NCBI GenBank assembly: GCA_040881985.1
Contig: JBBECE010000023.1
Span: 40,877 to 104,876, forward strand
Reading direction: 5' to 3'
Length of the DNA: 64,000 nt
Origin: JBBECE01 sp040881985
GTDB taxonomy: Bacteria; Pseudomonadota; Alphaproteobacteria; Rhizobiales; Devosiaceae
Positions 52,736 to 62,173 of the stretch are shown here, in pieces (position 1 is the first letter of the stretch; each line of letters opens with the position of its first letter). A program made the position numbers and the translations under genes. The notes under the pieces were generated by a model, which ran no database searches, had not been told where the DNA came from, and was given only the letters and a program-made list of their open reading frames with translations.

Positions 52736-54440
52736 TTGTTTTCTCCCTGAGATCCGCCGGAATGCGAATGGTGAATTCGGCCCCACCCAGCGGCGAGCGA
52801 CCGATTTCGATGCGGCCGCGGTGGCGCTCGACGATTTTGTATCCGATGGCGAGGCCGAGCCCGGTCCCCTTGCCGACCTGCTTGGTGGTGAAGAAGGGCT
52901 CGAAGACGCGCTCGCGCAGTTCCTCGGGCACACCCGGGCCGGAATCCCCGACGATCAGGCAGAAGTCGGCGCCGTCCCATCCGGTCGCGACTTCGATGCG
53001 CCCCTCGGTCCCAACCGCGTCGATGGCGTTAGTCAGGAGATTGAGGACGACCTGGTTGAGCAAGCCCGGGGCGCAATAGAGCGAATTGTCGGCGGCGAAG
53101 CGGGTCACAAGCGTGATGCCACCATTGAGCCGGTGCTGGATGAGGGGCAGGGCGGATTCAACGCATTCGCCGATGTCGGCCTGCTTGAAGGTGCCCTCGT
53201 CGAGACGCGAGAAGGTCCTGAGCTTGGTCATTAGGTCCTGGACGCGGTTGAGACCGCCCGACACATCGGCGATGCGCCGATTGGCCTTGTCGAGCCGGGC
53301 GGCGCCAGCCTCGGTCAGCTTGCCGCCAAGCTCGGCGGCGAGGGCGGCGAGGGCCGTCCCGATCGTTCCGAGATGACTCATCGAAAAGGCCAGAGGATTG
53401 TTGACCTCATGGGCGATGCCGGCGACGAGGGAACCGAGCGAGGCCATTTTGGCCGACTGGACGAGCTGGGTCTGGGCTTCCTTCAATTCCCGGTTGGCGG
53501 CGTAGAGCTCGTCATTGGCGGATTTGAGCCGTTCGGCGAGTTCGGCGCGGGCTTCGGCGGCTTTCTTTTCGGCGCGCTCGCGGACGATTTCGAGTTCCTT
53601 GAGGCGCAGTTCGTCCTGCACCTTGCGGTGTTCGTCATGCAGCATCTTGCGCCGAAGCAACGCCCGGATGCGCGCCTTCAGGACGGTCGATTCGCTGCTC
53701 TTTTCGACATAGTCGTCGGCCCCGCATTCGAGGGCCTCCATCATCTTTTCCTTGGAGCCGCGGCTGGTGACGATCAGGATCGGCAGCGACTGCAGGGAGG
53801 GGTCGCGCCACTTGCCGATTTCGCGGCAGAGCTGGATGCCGTCCATGCCCGGCATGACGAGGTCGATGACGGCGCAATCGACCTGGCCCTTGCGAACGAT
53901 CTCGATGGCGGCTTCCCCCGACGGGGCGGCAAGGATGCGGTAGCCCTCGTGTTTCAGTTCCTCCTCGAGGAAGGTCAGGTAAGTCGGGCTGTCGTCGACG
54001 ACGAGGACTTGCTGGGCGCGGTAGAAGGCGCGCTCCTGAACCGACGAGAGCGGCCGCTCGGACGAGCGGCGCAGGAGGAGTTCGATGCGGGCGAGGAGGA
54101 TGTCGGTGTCGGCGGACTTGGCCACGTAATCGTCAGCGCCGAATTCGAGGCCGCGCTGCTCAGTATGGGTTTCGTTGTCGTCGGTGAGGATGAGCAACGG
54201 GATCGCGGCGGTGGTCGAGCCCTCGCGGATCAGCCGGCAGAAGTCGTCGCCCTGCATGCCGGGCAGGTGATAGTCAACAACGATCAGATCGGGCCGGTTG
54301 GCGCGCAGATAGTCGAGCCCGGCTTCGGCGCTCGCCACCCGATGCACCGCCATGGCCTCGCCGCTGAGCAGCTCGGCGTAGAGCAGGGCCTGGGTGTCGG
54401 AATCCTCGATTAGGAGGATTTGGCGGGCTCCGCTCAACAT
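52725..54440 (-). CDS. double-receiver histidine kinase
   Basis: A 571-residue protein with two receiver domains (about 5-125 with Asp56 in VVDYHLPGMQG, and about 140-265 with VIDLVMPGMDG), a coiled-coil linker (about 270-330), HisKA with the phospho-His in AGIAHEVNNPLAF, and HATPase (DSGPGVPEE, GTGLGLAIGYKI). No membrane segment is present. It is coupled to cheB (seven-base overlap) and to the following kinase. Together they probably branch or tune phosphate flow from CheA. Confidence 0.93.
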   Translation of the reverse strand: MLSGARQILLIEDSDTQALLYAELLSGEAMAVHRVASAEAGLDYLRANRPDLIVVDYHLPGMQGDDFCRLIREGSTTAAIPLLILTDDNETHTEQRGLEFGADDYVAKSADTDILLARIELLLRRSSERPLSSVQERAFYRAQQVLVVDDSPTYLTFLEEELKHEGYRILAAPSGEAAIEIVRKGQVDCAVIDLVMPGMDGIQLCREIGKWRDPSLQSLPILIVTSRGSKEKMMEALECGADDYVEKSSESTVLKARIRALLRRKMLHDEHRKVQDELRLKELEIVRERAEKKAAEARAELAERLKSANDELYAANRELKEAQTQLVQSAKMASLGSLVAGIAHEVNNPLAFSMSHLGTIGTALAALAAELGGKLTEAGAARLDKANRRIADVSGGLNRVQDLMTKLRTFSRLDEGTFKQADIGECVESALPLIQHRLNGGITLVTRFAADNSLYCAPGLLNQVVLNLLTNAIDAVGTEGRIEVATGWDGADFCLIVGDSGPGVPEELRERVFEPFFTTKQVGKGTGLGLAIGYKIVERHRGRIEIGRSPLGGAEFTIRIPADLREKTNAA

Positions 54441-55510
54441 TCGGCGGTCTCCTGCCGACCGAGCGCAAGCCGGGCGACGCGATAGGGCATGGCGCCGATG
54501 GCGAGCTCTTCGGTAACCGCGCCCAGGGCCTTGGCGGCGGCCGGCATGCCGTAGACAGCGGATGTTTCCTTGTCCTGGGCAATCGTGGTGGCGCCGGAAT
54601 GGCGCATCTCGAGGAGGCCACGGGCGCCGTCCTCGCCCATGCCGGTCAACAGAATGCCGAGAGCGCGCGGCCCCGCAAATGCGGCGAGCGAATAGAAGAG
54701 CATATCTCCCGAAGGTATGTGGCCGCGGGTGCTTTCGCTTGGGGCGAGCCGGATTGTGCCGTTACGCCAGGTCATGTGCACCCCGCCCGGAGCGACATAG
54801 ACCGTGCCGGGCAGCGGATGTTCGCCGTCCGAGGCGACGACAACGCGAAAGTCGCACACCGAGGCAAGCCAGGCGGCGTAACCGCCGAGAAAGCCTTCGC
54901 CCATGTGCTGAACCAGCAGGATGGGAGCCGGAAAGTCGGCGGGCAGGCGCTGCAATAGAATGGCGACGGCGGGCGGGCCGCCGGTCGAGGCGACGATGCC
55001 AACCACGTCGAAAGCGGGGCGGACGCCCGGACGCAGCAAAGGGGCAGGGGGGCGATTGGTCGGGCGTGGCCGGGGCGCGGCGCCGTTGAATCGCTGGCGG
55101 ACGACCTTGACCCGGCTGAGATTGACGAACTGGTCACAAATCCGCCGCGCCATCTGGCGGTAGGATTCAACGCTTTCGATGCGGGGCTTCTCGACGACGG
55201 TCAGGGCGCCGGCGCGCAACGCCTCCATCGAATTGTTGACCGTCTCCCGGCTCAAATCAGCAGCGACGACGATAATCGGGGTCGGAAAGGTCTCCATGAT
55301 CCGGCGGGTGGTTTCGATGCCGTCGATGCCGGGCAGGCGGATGTCCATCGAAATGACGTCGACGGCGAGGCTCGACACCAACCGCAGTGCCTGTTCGCCG
55401 GTTTCGACGGCGGCGACGACGCTGAGTCGCCGGTCGGAATTGAGCGTGTTCATCAGCAGTTCGCGGGCGACCGGAGAGTCCTCGACGATCATGGCGGCGA
55501 TCTTGTCCAT
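54434..55510 (-). CDS. cheB: chemoreceptor glutamate methylesterase CheB
   Basis: Removes methyl groups from receptor glutamates when phosphorylated by CheA, giving adaptation. The 358-residue protein has a receiver domain with Asp56 (SMDIRLPGIDG), a linker, and the methylesterase domain with the catalytic triad visible as Ser in VASTGGPP, His in VQHMGEGF and Asp in TGMGEDGA. It follows the CheA receiver segment by two bases. With CheR in the same operon a complete adaptation pair is present. Confidence 0.95.
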   Translation of the reverse strand: MDKIAAMIVEDSPVARELLMNTLNSDRRLSVVAAVETGEQALRLVSSLAVDVISMDIRLPGIDGIETTRRIMETFPTPIIVVAADLSRETVNNSMEALRAGALTVVEKPRIESVESYRQMARRICDQFVNLSRVKVVRQRFNGAAPRPRPTNRPPAPLLRPGVRPAFDVVGIVASTGGPPAVAILLQRLPADFPAPILLVQHMGEGFLGGYAAWLASVCDFRVVVASDGEHPLPGTVYVAPGGVHMTWRNGTIRLAPSESTRGHIPSGDMLFYSLAAFAGPRALGILLTGMGEDGARGLLEMRHSGATTIAQDKETSAVYGMPAAAKALGAVTEELAIGAMPYRVARLALGRQETAEC

Positions 55511-55512
55511 CG

Positions 55513-55977
55513 TCAGACCATCTGCCTTATGGTGCGCAGCAGATCGTCCTGATCGAACTTCTGCTTGACCACATAGGCTTCGGCGCCGAGCAGCAGACCC
55601 ATCTCGCGGTCCTGCGCGTCGGCGCGGGAAGTGACGAGAATGACAGGGATTTCAGCGAGCTGCCGGTCGGCCTTCATGGCACGCACGAGTTCAAAACCGT
55701 CGACGTTCGGCATTTCGATGTCGGAGACGACGATGTCGGGCCGGTCGGCGCGCAACTGGTTCAGCGCATCGCGCCCGTCGATCGACAGGCGGACTTCGTA
55801 GCCGTGGGCCTCAAGAATCGATTTTTCGAGGGTGCGGGTGGTGATTGAATCGTCGACCACCAGCACGACCGTCGCTTTCTGTGGGCCGGTCTCGCCGCGG
55901 TCGAAGACGACGCCCGCCAAAGGGATGTCGGGGGTGCCGAAGGCGGCGGAGTTGAGGACGAGGCACGGGGTGCCGTC
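55513..55977 (-). pseudogene. C-terminal CheW-end and receiver segment of CheA, cut off by a stop
   Basis: This stretch continues the CheA frame without interruption after a TAA at 55978-55980. The first codons encode DGTPCLVLNSAAFGTPD, the expected last strands of the CheA CheW-like domain, then a full receiver domain with DD, the phospho-acceptor Asp (VVSDIEMPNVDG), and Lys. There is no ATG or ribosome site near its start; the only in-frame alternative is a TTG at 55920. It is therefore best seen as the detached end of a hybrid CheA, unless the stop is read through or is a sequence error. Confidence 0.75.
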
Positions 55978-57681
55978 TTAGGTCGAGATGATACCCGCGC
56001 AGAGGCGCGTGTCTGCGTGCCCGAGGTCGAAATTGCGGACGACGAAATCGTTGACCCCGACAAAGCCGTCGACCGCAACCCCCAGCGGGCCGCCCGTCGC
56101 GCGCACGACAATGACGCAGACCCCGGCTGCCCCAAAGGCGACCCGGGGGTCGGCAAGTTTGAGGATTTCGCCGAGCGAGACGAGCGGCAGGGTCGAATCG
56201 GGAAGCCGGACCGCCGGGCGGCCTTCGATCGAGACGATCCGTTCGGCCGGCACCCGTATGGCGCGGGCGACGGACTCGCTGGGCAGGGCATAGATCTGGT
56301 CGCGGAAGGTGACGAGCAGCAGACGGCGGGAGAGGATCGAGACGGGCACCGACACCTCGATGCGGGTGCCGCCGCCCGGGCGGGGACCGATCTCAACCTT
56401 GCCCTGCAGGCCGTTCACCGCCTCGCGGGCAACCGAGAGGCCAACGCCACGCCCGGAAATGGTGGTGACGGACTCGGCGGTCGAAAACCCCGGCTCGAAC
56501 AGCAGTTGGCTCAGCGCCTCCGGGCTCGCCACTTCGGCGTCGAGGGGGGTCATCCGGCCCTGCCGCGCCGCCTCGTCGGCGATCGCCTTGAAATCGAGGC
56601 CGCGGCCGTTGTCTTCGATGACGAGCCGCAAGCGGTCGTGTCCGGAGGCGATCCTGAGCGCCACCATGCCGCGCGGAGGCTTGCCCGCCTGTTGCCGGAT
56701 TTGCGGGGACTCGATGCCGTGGCTGACGGCGTTGCGCAGCATGTGCATCACCGGGTCCTTGATGCGCTGCAGCACCAGGCGATCGGCCTGGCAATCGAGC
56801 CCGTCGATCACCACCTCGACCTCCTTGCCTTCGCTGGTGGCGATGTCGCGGACCATCTTGCGGAAGGAGCCGAAGACGCTCTCGGCCGGCATCATTCTTG
56901 CGCCTTTGACGCGGCGCTCGAGATCGTCGAGATGATGGCGAAACGAGCGGGCGCCGCTATTCTGTTGGCGGGCGGCGTGCTGAAGCCGGCGCGATATGCC
57001 CTTCAGCTCGGCGCTGACGATTTGTCCCCCGCCGAGGGCCCGCGCCAGTTCGGCGCCGGCGGCGGAGACCTTGAGACCGGTCTCGATCTGCTTCCAGACG
57101 CGCGACCAGCGCACTTCGAAGGCGGTCGCCTCGCGGCCGAGGCGGGTGACCTCCTGAGCGCCGACCTGCTGGAACAGCATGTCGGTGTGCAATTCGCCGG
57201 CGGATTTGAGCAGCCGGTCGAGATTTTCGGCGTCGACGCGAACCGACCCGTTCTGGGAAGCGGCGGCGCGGTCAGCGCCGGGGGCGGTGGCGTCGACAGG
57301 GACCGGATTGGCCGGAGTGGACGCCGGCGCCTGGGGGGAGGCGCCCCGGTACATGGCCTCCACCTTGTCCTCAATATTGTCGAGGGCGTCCCCGACCAAT
57401 TGAATGACCTCGCCGTCAAGGGTGCCCTGGTTGTAACCGATCCTCAGGAAGAGCGATTCGAGCCGGTGGGAGACGGCTTCCACGTGTTCGAGACCGATGG
57501 CGCGGGCGGCGCCTTTCAGCGAATGGACGCGCCGGGTGGCTTCGGTCAGGTCGGCGGGCAGCAGCGCGCCGCCATCGCGAGCGTCCTCGCCGGCCCTGGC
57601 GAGAATGCGCCGCACGGCCTCGAGGTGCTCGCGGCACTCGATCTCGAAGACGTCGAGAAGGTTTCGTTTGAGCGCCGTCAA
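55978..57681 (-). CDS. cheA: chemotaxis histidine kinase CheA, truncated by an in-frame stop
   Basis: A 567-residue kinase. It has an N-terminal Hpt domain with the phospho-His53 (RRVHSLKGAARAIG), a Pro/Ala linker without an obvious P2 domain, a dimerisation helix pair, HATPase with MLRNAVSHGIES, IEDNGRGLDF and SGRGVGLSVARE, and a C-terminal CheW-like domain (from about 440). The frame ends at TAA just before the final strands of that domain, and the same frame resumes with a receiver domain. The ATG overlaps the receptor stop (ATGA). It should phosphorylate CheB and the receiver partners of this operon. Confidence 0.9.
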   Translation of the reverse strand: MTALKRNLLDVFEIECREHLEAVRRILARAGEDARDGGALLPADLTEATRRVHSLKGAARAIGLEHVEAVSHRLESLFLRIGYNQGTLDGEVIQLVGDALDNIEDKVEAMYRGASPQAPASTPANPVPVDATAPGADRAAASQNGSVRVDAENLDRLLKSAGELHTDMLFQQVGAQEVTRLGREATAFEVRWSRVWKQIETGLKVSAAGAELARALGGGQIVSAELKGISRRLQHAARQQNSGARSFRHHLDDLERRVKGARMMPAESVFGSFRKMVRDIATSEGKEVEVVIDGLDCQADRLVLQRIKDPVMHMLRNAVSHGIESPQIRQQAGKPPRGMVALRIASGHDRLRLVIEDNGRGLDFKAIADEAARQGRMTPLDAEVASPEALSQLLFEPGFSTAESVTTISGRGVGLSVAREAVNGLQGKVEIGPRPGGGTRIEVSVPVSILSRRLLLVTFRDQIYALPSESVARAIRVPAERIVSIEGRPAVRLPDSTLPLVSLGEILKLADPRVAFGAAGVCVIVVRATGGPLGVAVDGFVGVNDFVVRNFDLGHADTRLCAGIIST

Positions 57682-59315
57682 ACGGCGTACCTTTCCATGG
57701 TGTGGCCGAGCTGGCTGCCGAGGGCATTGATGTTGGAGACGGCGAGCTCGATCTGCCTGGTGCCGGCGGCGGTTTGTTCGGAGCCGGCGCGGATCTGCTG
57801 CATCGCCTCGGTGACCTGCTCGATGCCGACGCGCTGCTGATTGGTCGAGGCGACGATTTGCTCGAAGGCCTGGACGCTGGCATCGATCGTCTCAGCGAGT
57901 TCGGTGATCGCCTTGAGCGTCGCTTCGGCCTGCTCGCGGCCGTTGGCGACGCGTTTGACTGACTCCTCAGTCGACATGACCGAGGAATTGATGCCCTTCT
58001 GGATCTCGCCGAGGATCGAGGCGACCTGGCTGGTCGCCTCCTTGGCCTGGTCGGCGAGCGTCTTGATCTCCTCGGCGACGACCGCGAAGCTGCGGCCCTC
58101 CTCGCCGGCGGCGGCTGCCTCAATGGCGGCGTTGAGCGCCAAGAGCTGCGAGCGCTCGGCGATGTCGTTGACGGTCGAGATGATGTCGCCGATTGCCTGG
58201 GTTTTCTCGGACAGCGCGACGATGTGCTCGGCGACCGACTCGGTCTGTTCCTCGATCGCATCCATGACCTGTGAGAGATCGTCCATCGATTTGAGGCCCT
58301 GCTGCGAACTTTCGGACGCCTTTTCGGCCTGGGTGGCGATCTCGCGGGCGCGGGTCGTCATCTGCTGGCCGGACTGAGACATCTCGTCGAGGGTGGCGGA
58401 GGTCTCTTGAAGGGCGGCGAATTGTTCCTCGACGCTTGCCGCCTGTTGCTTGGTCGAAGCGAGGGTCTCGGCGGAGGCGGAGTTGAGGTTGATCACGGCC
58501 TCGCGGGTCTGCAGGGTGATCTCCTTGAGGTTGGCGACCATGACGTTAATGGAGCTGCCGAGTGAGCCGACCTCGTCGCGGGCGAGATTGGCGATCTGTT
58601 CGGTCAGATCGCCCTGGCCGATGCGTTTGACGAATTCCATCAGCGAGTAAATCGGGCGGACAAGGCGCGCCTGGGCGAACCAGAAAAAGGCGCCGATCAG
58701 GATGACGATCAGGGAGGCGATGACGAAGAGTGTGACAAAGACCGAATAGCTCGCATCGGCCACTTCATCGTTGAGAAGTTTGCCGATATCGTGCCGCTCG
58801 GCGCTCAGTCCGTCGATCAATACTTTCGTCGCTTCGACGGCCGGCGTATCGCCCACACTTACCCGGTCGTCGATCATGGTCGCCGGCAGATTCTGCGCGT
58901 GCATCTCGGTGATGGCCGGCAGCTGGCTGGCGTAGTCGTCGATGTTGGCTTCGATCGCATCGAGTGCCAACGATTCCTCGGTGCTGATGCCGATGGCCCG
59001 GTAATCGGCAATAGCGGCTTTGGCGTCACGGTCGTTCTGCTGGGCCGCATCGAAATATTCCCGATCGCCCCTCAGCACATAGTTCTTGAAATTGTGAATG
59101 AGCCCGCCGAAGCCGATGGCCTGACGGATGTTGAACAGGGCCTCGGTCTTGGCGAGGGCGCTCTGTACGTAAGTGTGCCAGGTGTTCTCGACGGCGCGGA
59201 CGCGCTCAAGAGTGGTGAAGGAAGCGACGCCGAAGATGGCGCCGGCGAAGAGCAGGAACACCACTAGCGCGTAACTGATCGTACGGATGCGGATATTGTT
59301 AAGTGATTTGAACAT
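57678..59315 (-). CDS. methyl-accepting chemotaxis receptor
   Basis: A 545-residue transmembrane receptor. TM1 lies at about 12-32, a periplasmic four-helix-bundle-like sensor at about 35-185, and TM2 at about 190-212, followed by HAMP (about 213-265) and a long cytoplasmic signalling coiled coil with the hairpin-tip signature ERSQLLALNAAIEAAAAGEEG. Methylation helices flank the tip. The C-terminus lacks the tethering pentapeptide used by CheR/CheB. Its ligand is unknown. It is encoded between CheW and CheA. Confidence 0.94.
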   Translation of the reverse strand: MFKSLNNIRIRTISYALVVFLLFAGAIFGVASFTTLERVRAVENTWHTYVQSALAKTEALFNIRQAIGFGGLIHNFKNYVLRGDREYFDAAQQNDRDAKAAIADYRAIGISTEESLALDAIEANIDDYASQLPAITEMHAQNLPATMIDDRVSVGDTPAVEATKVLIDGLSAERHDIGKLLNDEVADASYSVFVTLFVIASLIVILIGAFFWFAQARLVRPIYSLMEFVKRIGQGDLTEQIANLARDEVGSLGSSINVMVANLKEITLQTREAVINLNSASAETLASTKQQAASVEEQFAALQETSATLDEMSQSGQQMTTRAREIATQAEKASESSQQGLKSMDDLSQVMDAIEEQTESVAEHIVALSEKTQAIGDIISTVNDIAERSQLLALNAAIEAAAAGEEGRSFAVVAEEIKTLADQAKEATSQVASILGEIQKGINSSVMSTEESVKRVANGREQAEATLKAITELAETIDASVQAFEQIVASTNQQRVGIEQVTEAMQQIRAGSEQTAAGTRQIELAVSNINALGSQLGHTMERYAV

Positions 59316-59369
59316 GGTTGGTCTCCATCGACTCCGGCCGGCGGGGCGCGGCAGGGCGAAAGTCTCCGC

Positions 59370-59966
59370 TCAGGCGGCGGCGCGGTCTCCCGTCAGTCTG
59401 GCGATCAAACGGATCGGGTCGATCACCAGAACCGAATCGCGGGTCGCCCCGGAAAACAGGTCGGCGCGCCGGGCGCGCAGTTCGACAGCCGGTTGCAGGG
59501 AGGTTCGGTCGAACTGGACGATGCCGTCGACTGCATCGACGATGAGGGCGAGGCGCGGCGACTCGATGCGCAGCACGACGATGCGGCCGCCCTCGGGGGC
59601 GGCGCGGGTCAGGCCAAGCACAGCGGCGAGGTCGAAGGTGGTGACGAACTCGCCGCGCCAGTTGATGATGCCGTGGACCTCTTCGCCGGCGCCGGGAACG
59701 ATGGCGCGGCGGGACGGCGGGATCACCTCGCGGGCGCAATCGAGCGGCAGGGCATAAGGCTCGTTCCCGATGCGGCAGCGCAGCGCTCGGGTCAGGCGGG
59801 CGGAGGCAGCGCCCTTGGCGACCACCGAAAGCCGCCGGGCGCGCTCGCGCAGCATGGCGTGCCGGCGCCCCGCGTCGGAGTCGATCGTCTCGCCGAGCCG
59901 GGCGAGCCGGCGCTCGAGCTCGGCGTGCAGGGACTGCCAGTTGACGCGCTTGCGGGCGGCTCTCAC
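59370..59966 (-). CDS. cheW: CheW-domain coupling protein 1
   Basis: A 198-residue protein. The CheW domain occupies about 60-190 (LTRALRCRIGNEPYALPL, IINWRGEFVTTFDLAAVLG). An N-terminal helical, Arg-rich extension of about 55 residues precedes it, which is longer than a minimal CheW. It should couple receptor to CheA. The start overlaps the cheR stop (ATGA). A second CheW-like gene lies upstream of cheR, suggesting two coupling surfaces in one array. Confidence 0.88.
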   Translation of the reverse strand: MRAARKRVNWQSLHAELERRLARLGETIDSDAGRRHAMLRERARRLSVVAKGAASARLTRALRCRIGNEPYALPLDCAREVIPPSRRAIVPGAGEEVHGIINWRGEFVTTFDLAAVLGLTRAAPEGGRIVVLRIESPRLALIVDAVDGIVQFDRTSLQPAVELRARRADLFSGATRDSVLVIDPIRLIARLTGDRAAA

Positions 59967-61354
59967 CGAGCGGCCAGCAGCGAGAGTTGCTGGGAAGCGA
60001 GCTCGCGCAGGTCAAGCGCGGTGACCTGGCCGCAGGGGCTCACGGTCGCCGCGTCGGGAACGCAGACGAGCGATTCGAGGGCGTTGCGGAAGGCGCGGGC
60101 GCAGCCTGCGGGATCGCGCGATTGCTTGCGCAGCAGCCCGATCTGGTAGTGGGCGAGCGCGAATTGCGGGTCGAGATAGACGGCGCGCTTCAGCGCCCGC
60201 TCGGCCTCGGCGGGGGCGCCTGAATAGTGGCGGATCAGCGCGTAATAGTAGTGGGCGGCGACGTCGCAGATGTCGCGCTCGAGCAACGTCTCGCAGGTCT
60301 GCATGGCGGCGGCCCAGTCGCCGCGATTGGCCGCGGCTACGATCGAATCGAGGTCTGGCGAAGCGGTCGGCTGGGGCGCGGCGAGAGTGTCGGGACGGGC
60401 GGGGGGACGGATTTTGGCTTTTAGCGGGCGGGGCTCGACCGCCGGATCGGCAACCGGGGCGAGGTGCCGCGCTGCGGCGGCGCCGGTGGGGCGACCCCTT
60501 TTGCGAAAGACGATGGCGCCGGGGGCGCGCGCCGGCGCAAAAGCGCCGTCGAGATAGGCATGGTAGTCCGACGGGGCGATGAAGAGGAACCCGCCGTTGA
60601 CCAGCGCATCGCGCAGCTTTTCGATGACGGCCCGGTTTTCAGCGTTGCCGAAATAGATCATCACATTGCGGCAGAAGACGATGTCAAAGGCAAAAATGTT
60701 CTTGTGGATCGAGGGGCATTCCCCGGTCACGAGGTTGTGGTTGACGAAACTGACGTGCTCCCGGTAGCGGTCCTTGATGACCCAGAAGCGATCGCTTTGG
60801 GTGAACCAGGCCCGCCGCTCGCCGTCCGGCATTTCGCGCAGCGCCCAGTCAGAATAGCGGCCGGCTTCGGCCTCGGCGAGGAAGGCCCGGTTGATGTCGG
60901 AACCGACAATCGAGACGTTCCAGTTGGCGGCTCGCTCGCCGAGGAGCGCCCGCACGGCGATGGCGATCGAGTAGGTCTCGGCGCCGTTGGCGCAGCCGGC
61001 GCTCCAGATTCGCAGCTGCTTCGAGGCGGCGTTACGGGCAAGGCATTCGGGCAAAACCCGGTCGCGCAGGGCGTCGAACTGGTCGGGGTGGCGGAAGAAA
61101 TAGGTCTCCCCGACGGTGAGCCCGGCGATCAGGCCGTCGAGCTCGGCTTCTTTGCCGAGGCCGTTCTTGAGATAGTCGAGATAGGCCTCGATCGAGGGCA
61201 GACCGGTGGCGGCGAGGCGGGCGCGGACCTTGTCGAAGACGAGCCCGTCATTGTGCGAGAGGCGATAGTGCCCGGTGGCGCTGACCAGAAGGGCCTTGAG
61301 TTCCGCCTCGGCGAGGCCCGGCGCGGCCTGGAGGCGGGCCGACTCATGAGGCAC
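59963..61354 (-). CDS. cheR: chemoreceptor methyltransferase CheR with C-terminal TPR-like region
   Basis: A 463-residue protein. Residues 20-270 form the CheR domain with the SAM-binding SAGCANGAETYSIA, NHNLVTG and DIVFCRNVMIYF. A Pro/Arg-rich linker leads to helical repeats of TPR type (about 340-440, ALKRAVYLDPQFALAHYQIGLL). TPR-tailed CheR proteins are typical of Wsp/ACF-type arrays. The GTG at 61354, overlapping the preceding CheW gene by 11 bases and with GGGGAG upstream, is preferred over an ATG at 61414. Confidence 0.92.
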   Translation of the reverse strand: MPHESARLQAAPGLAEAELKALLVSATGHYRLSHNDGLVFDKVRARLAATGLPSIEAYLDYLKNGLGKEAELDGLIAGLTVGETYFFRHPDQFDALRDRVLPECLARNAASKQLRIWSAGCANGAETYSIAIAVRALLGERAANWNVSIVGSDINRAFLAEAEAGRYSDWALREMPDGERRAWFTQSDRFWVIKDRYREHVSFVNHNLVTGECPSIHKNIFAFDIVFCRNVMIYFGNAENRAVIEKLRDALVNGGFLFIAPSDYHAYLDGAFAPARAPGAIVFRKRGRPTGAAAARHLAPVADPAVEPRPLKAKIRPPARPDTLAAPQPTASPDLDSIVAAANRGDWAAAMQTCETLLERDICDVAAHYYYALIRHYSGAPAEAERALKRAVYLDPQFALAHYQIGLLRKQSRDPAGCARAFRNALESLVCVPDAATVSPCGQVTALDLRELASQQLSLLAAR

Positions 61355-61940
61355 AGGCGGTCTCCCCAGAACCGGGCTCCCCGGGGGAGCCTGCCGGCCC
61401 GGCCAGCGCAGCAAGGCGCTGCTGCTTCATCGAGTGCAGCGACGCGAGGCGGGCGCGTTCCTCGGCAAGCAGCAGGTCGGCGGTCGAGAGCAGGTATAGG
61501 GTCTCCCCGTCGCGGTTTACGCGGCCGGTAACGCAGGCATTGACGGTCCCGTCGCGCTGGATCGGCTGGATGTCGGTGCCGACGGTCTTGACGATCGAAT
61601 CGACCGAGGCGACGTGCAATGCGATCGGCGGGGTGGGGTCGCGCAGCACCAGAAGCGCCGAGTAAACGCCCATCGGCTTCTCTTCGAGACGGAGCAGCCG
61701 GTCGAGCCGCAGCGCCGCGACCGGGGTTCCCTCAAAGTCGAAAAAACCCTCGACGAAGCCGGGGGCGCCGACCGGGGGCTGCAAGAGCGGCAGAGCAAGG
61801 ACGCGGCTGATGTCGGCGAGGGGGAGCGCAAGACGACGGCCGGCGAGGCGAAAGGCAAGCCAGGCGCCGCGCTCGGGCGTGACGGGACGGGCGCGGCCGT
61901 TCCCGGCAGGGGGGCTCAGTTGGGGGCCGGAAGGTGGCAT
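61344..61940 (-). CDS. CheW-domain coupling protein 2
   Basis: A 198-residue protein with a CheW-like domain at about 25-165 (WLAFRLAGRRLALPLADISRVL, FVEGFFDFEGTPVAALRL) and a helical C-terminal tail containing MKQQRLAAL. The ATG at 61940 has AAGGGG five bases upstream and is preferred over 61991. It differs clearly from the second CheW of the operon. The 233 bases before it (61941-62173) separate it from the diguanylate cyclase gene and may hold an internal promoter; nothing else is visible there. Confidence 0.86.
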   Translation of the reverse strand: MPPSGPQLSPPAGNGRARPVTPERGAWLAFRLAGRRLALPLADISRVLALPLLQPPVGAPGFVEGFFDFEGTPVAALRLDRLLRLEEKPMGVYSALLVLRDPTPPIALHVASVDSIVKTVGTDIQPIQRDGTVNACVTGRVNRDGETLYLLSTADLLLAEERARLASLHSMKQQRLAALAGPAGSPGEPGSGETACAS

Positions 61941-62173
61941 GGAATCCCCTTGCGAAGGCGGGCCGCCGGCGGTCGCGTGCGGTTGGCGCAACGAATTGGT
62001 GTCAAAGGCAAAGTGGCCTTCAACCTGCTAAGGGTTTCTCAGCGGGCCGCCCCGGAAAATTGCTTAGAGGCAGCGGCAATCGCCCGGCCGCCGGTCGATT
62101 CGCGCCTCGCCCGGAGCCGGGTCAATCCGAGATGGCGGGCCGGGGCGCGGCCCCCACGAGCTGGCCGAAAATC

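Noticed and set aside
55513..55920. Independent CheY gene starting at TTG 55920
   Set aside because: No ribosome site; the frame is continuous with CheA and the preceding codons encode the missing CheA CheW-domain strands, so a broken hybrid CheA is the better reading.
56017..57840. 607-codon plus-strand frame opposite cheA
   Set aside because: Shadow of the CheA frame; no start signal and no recognisable domain.
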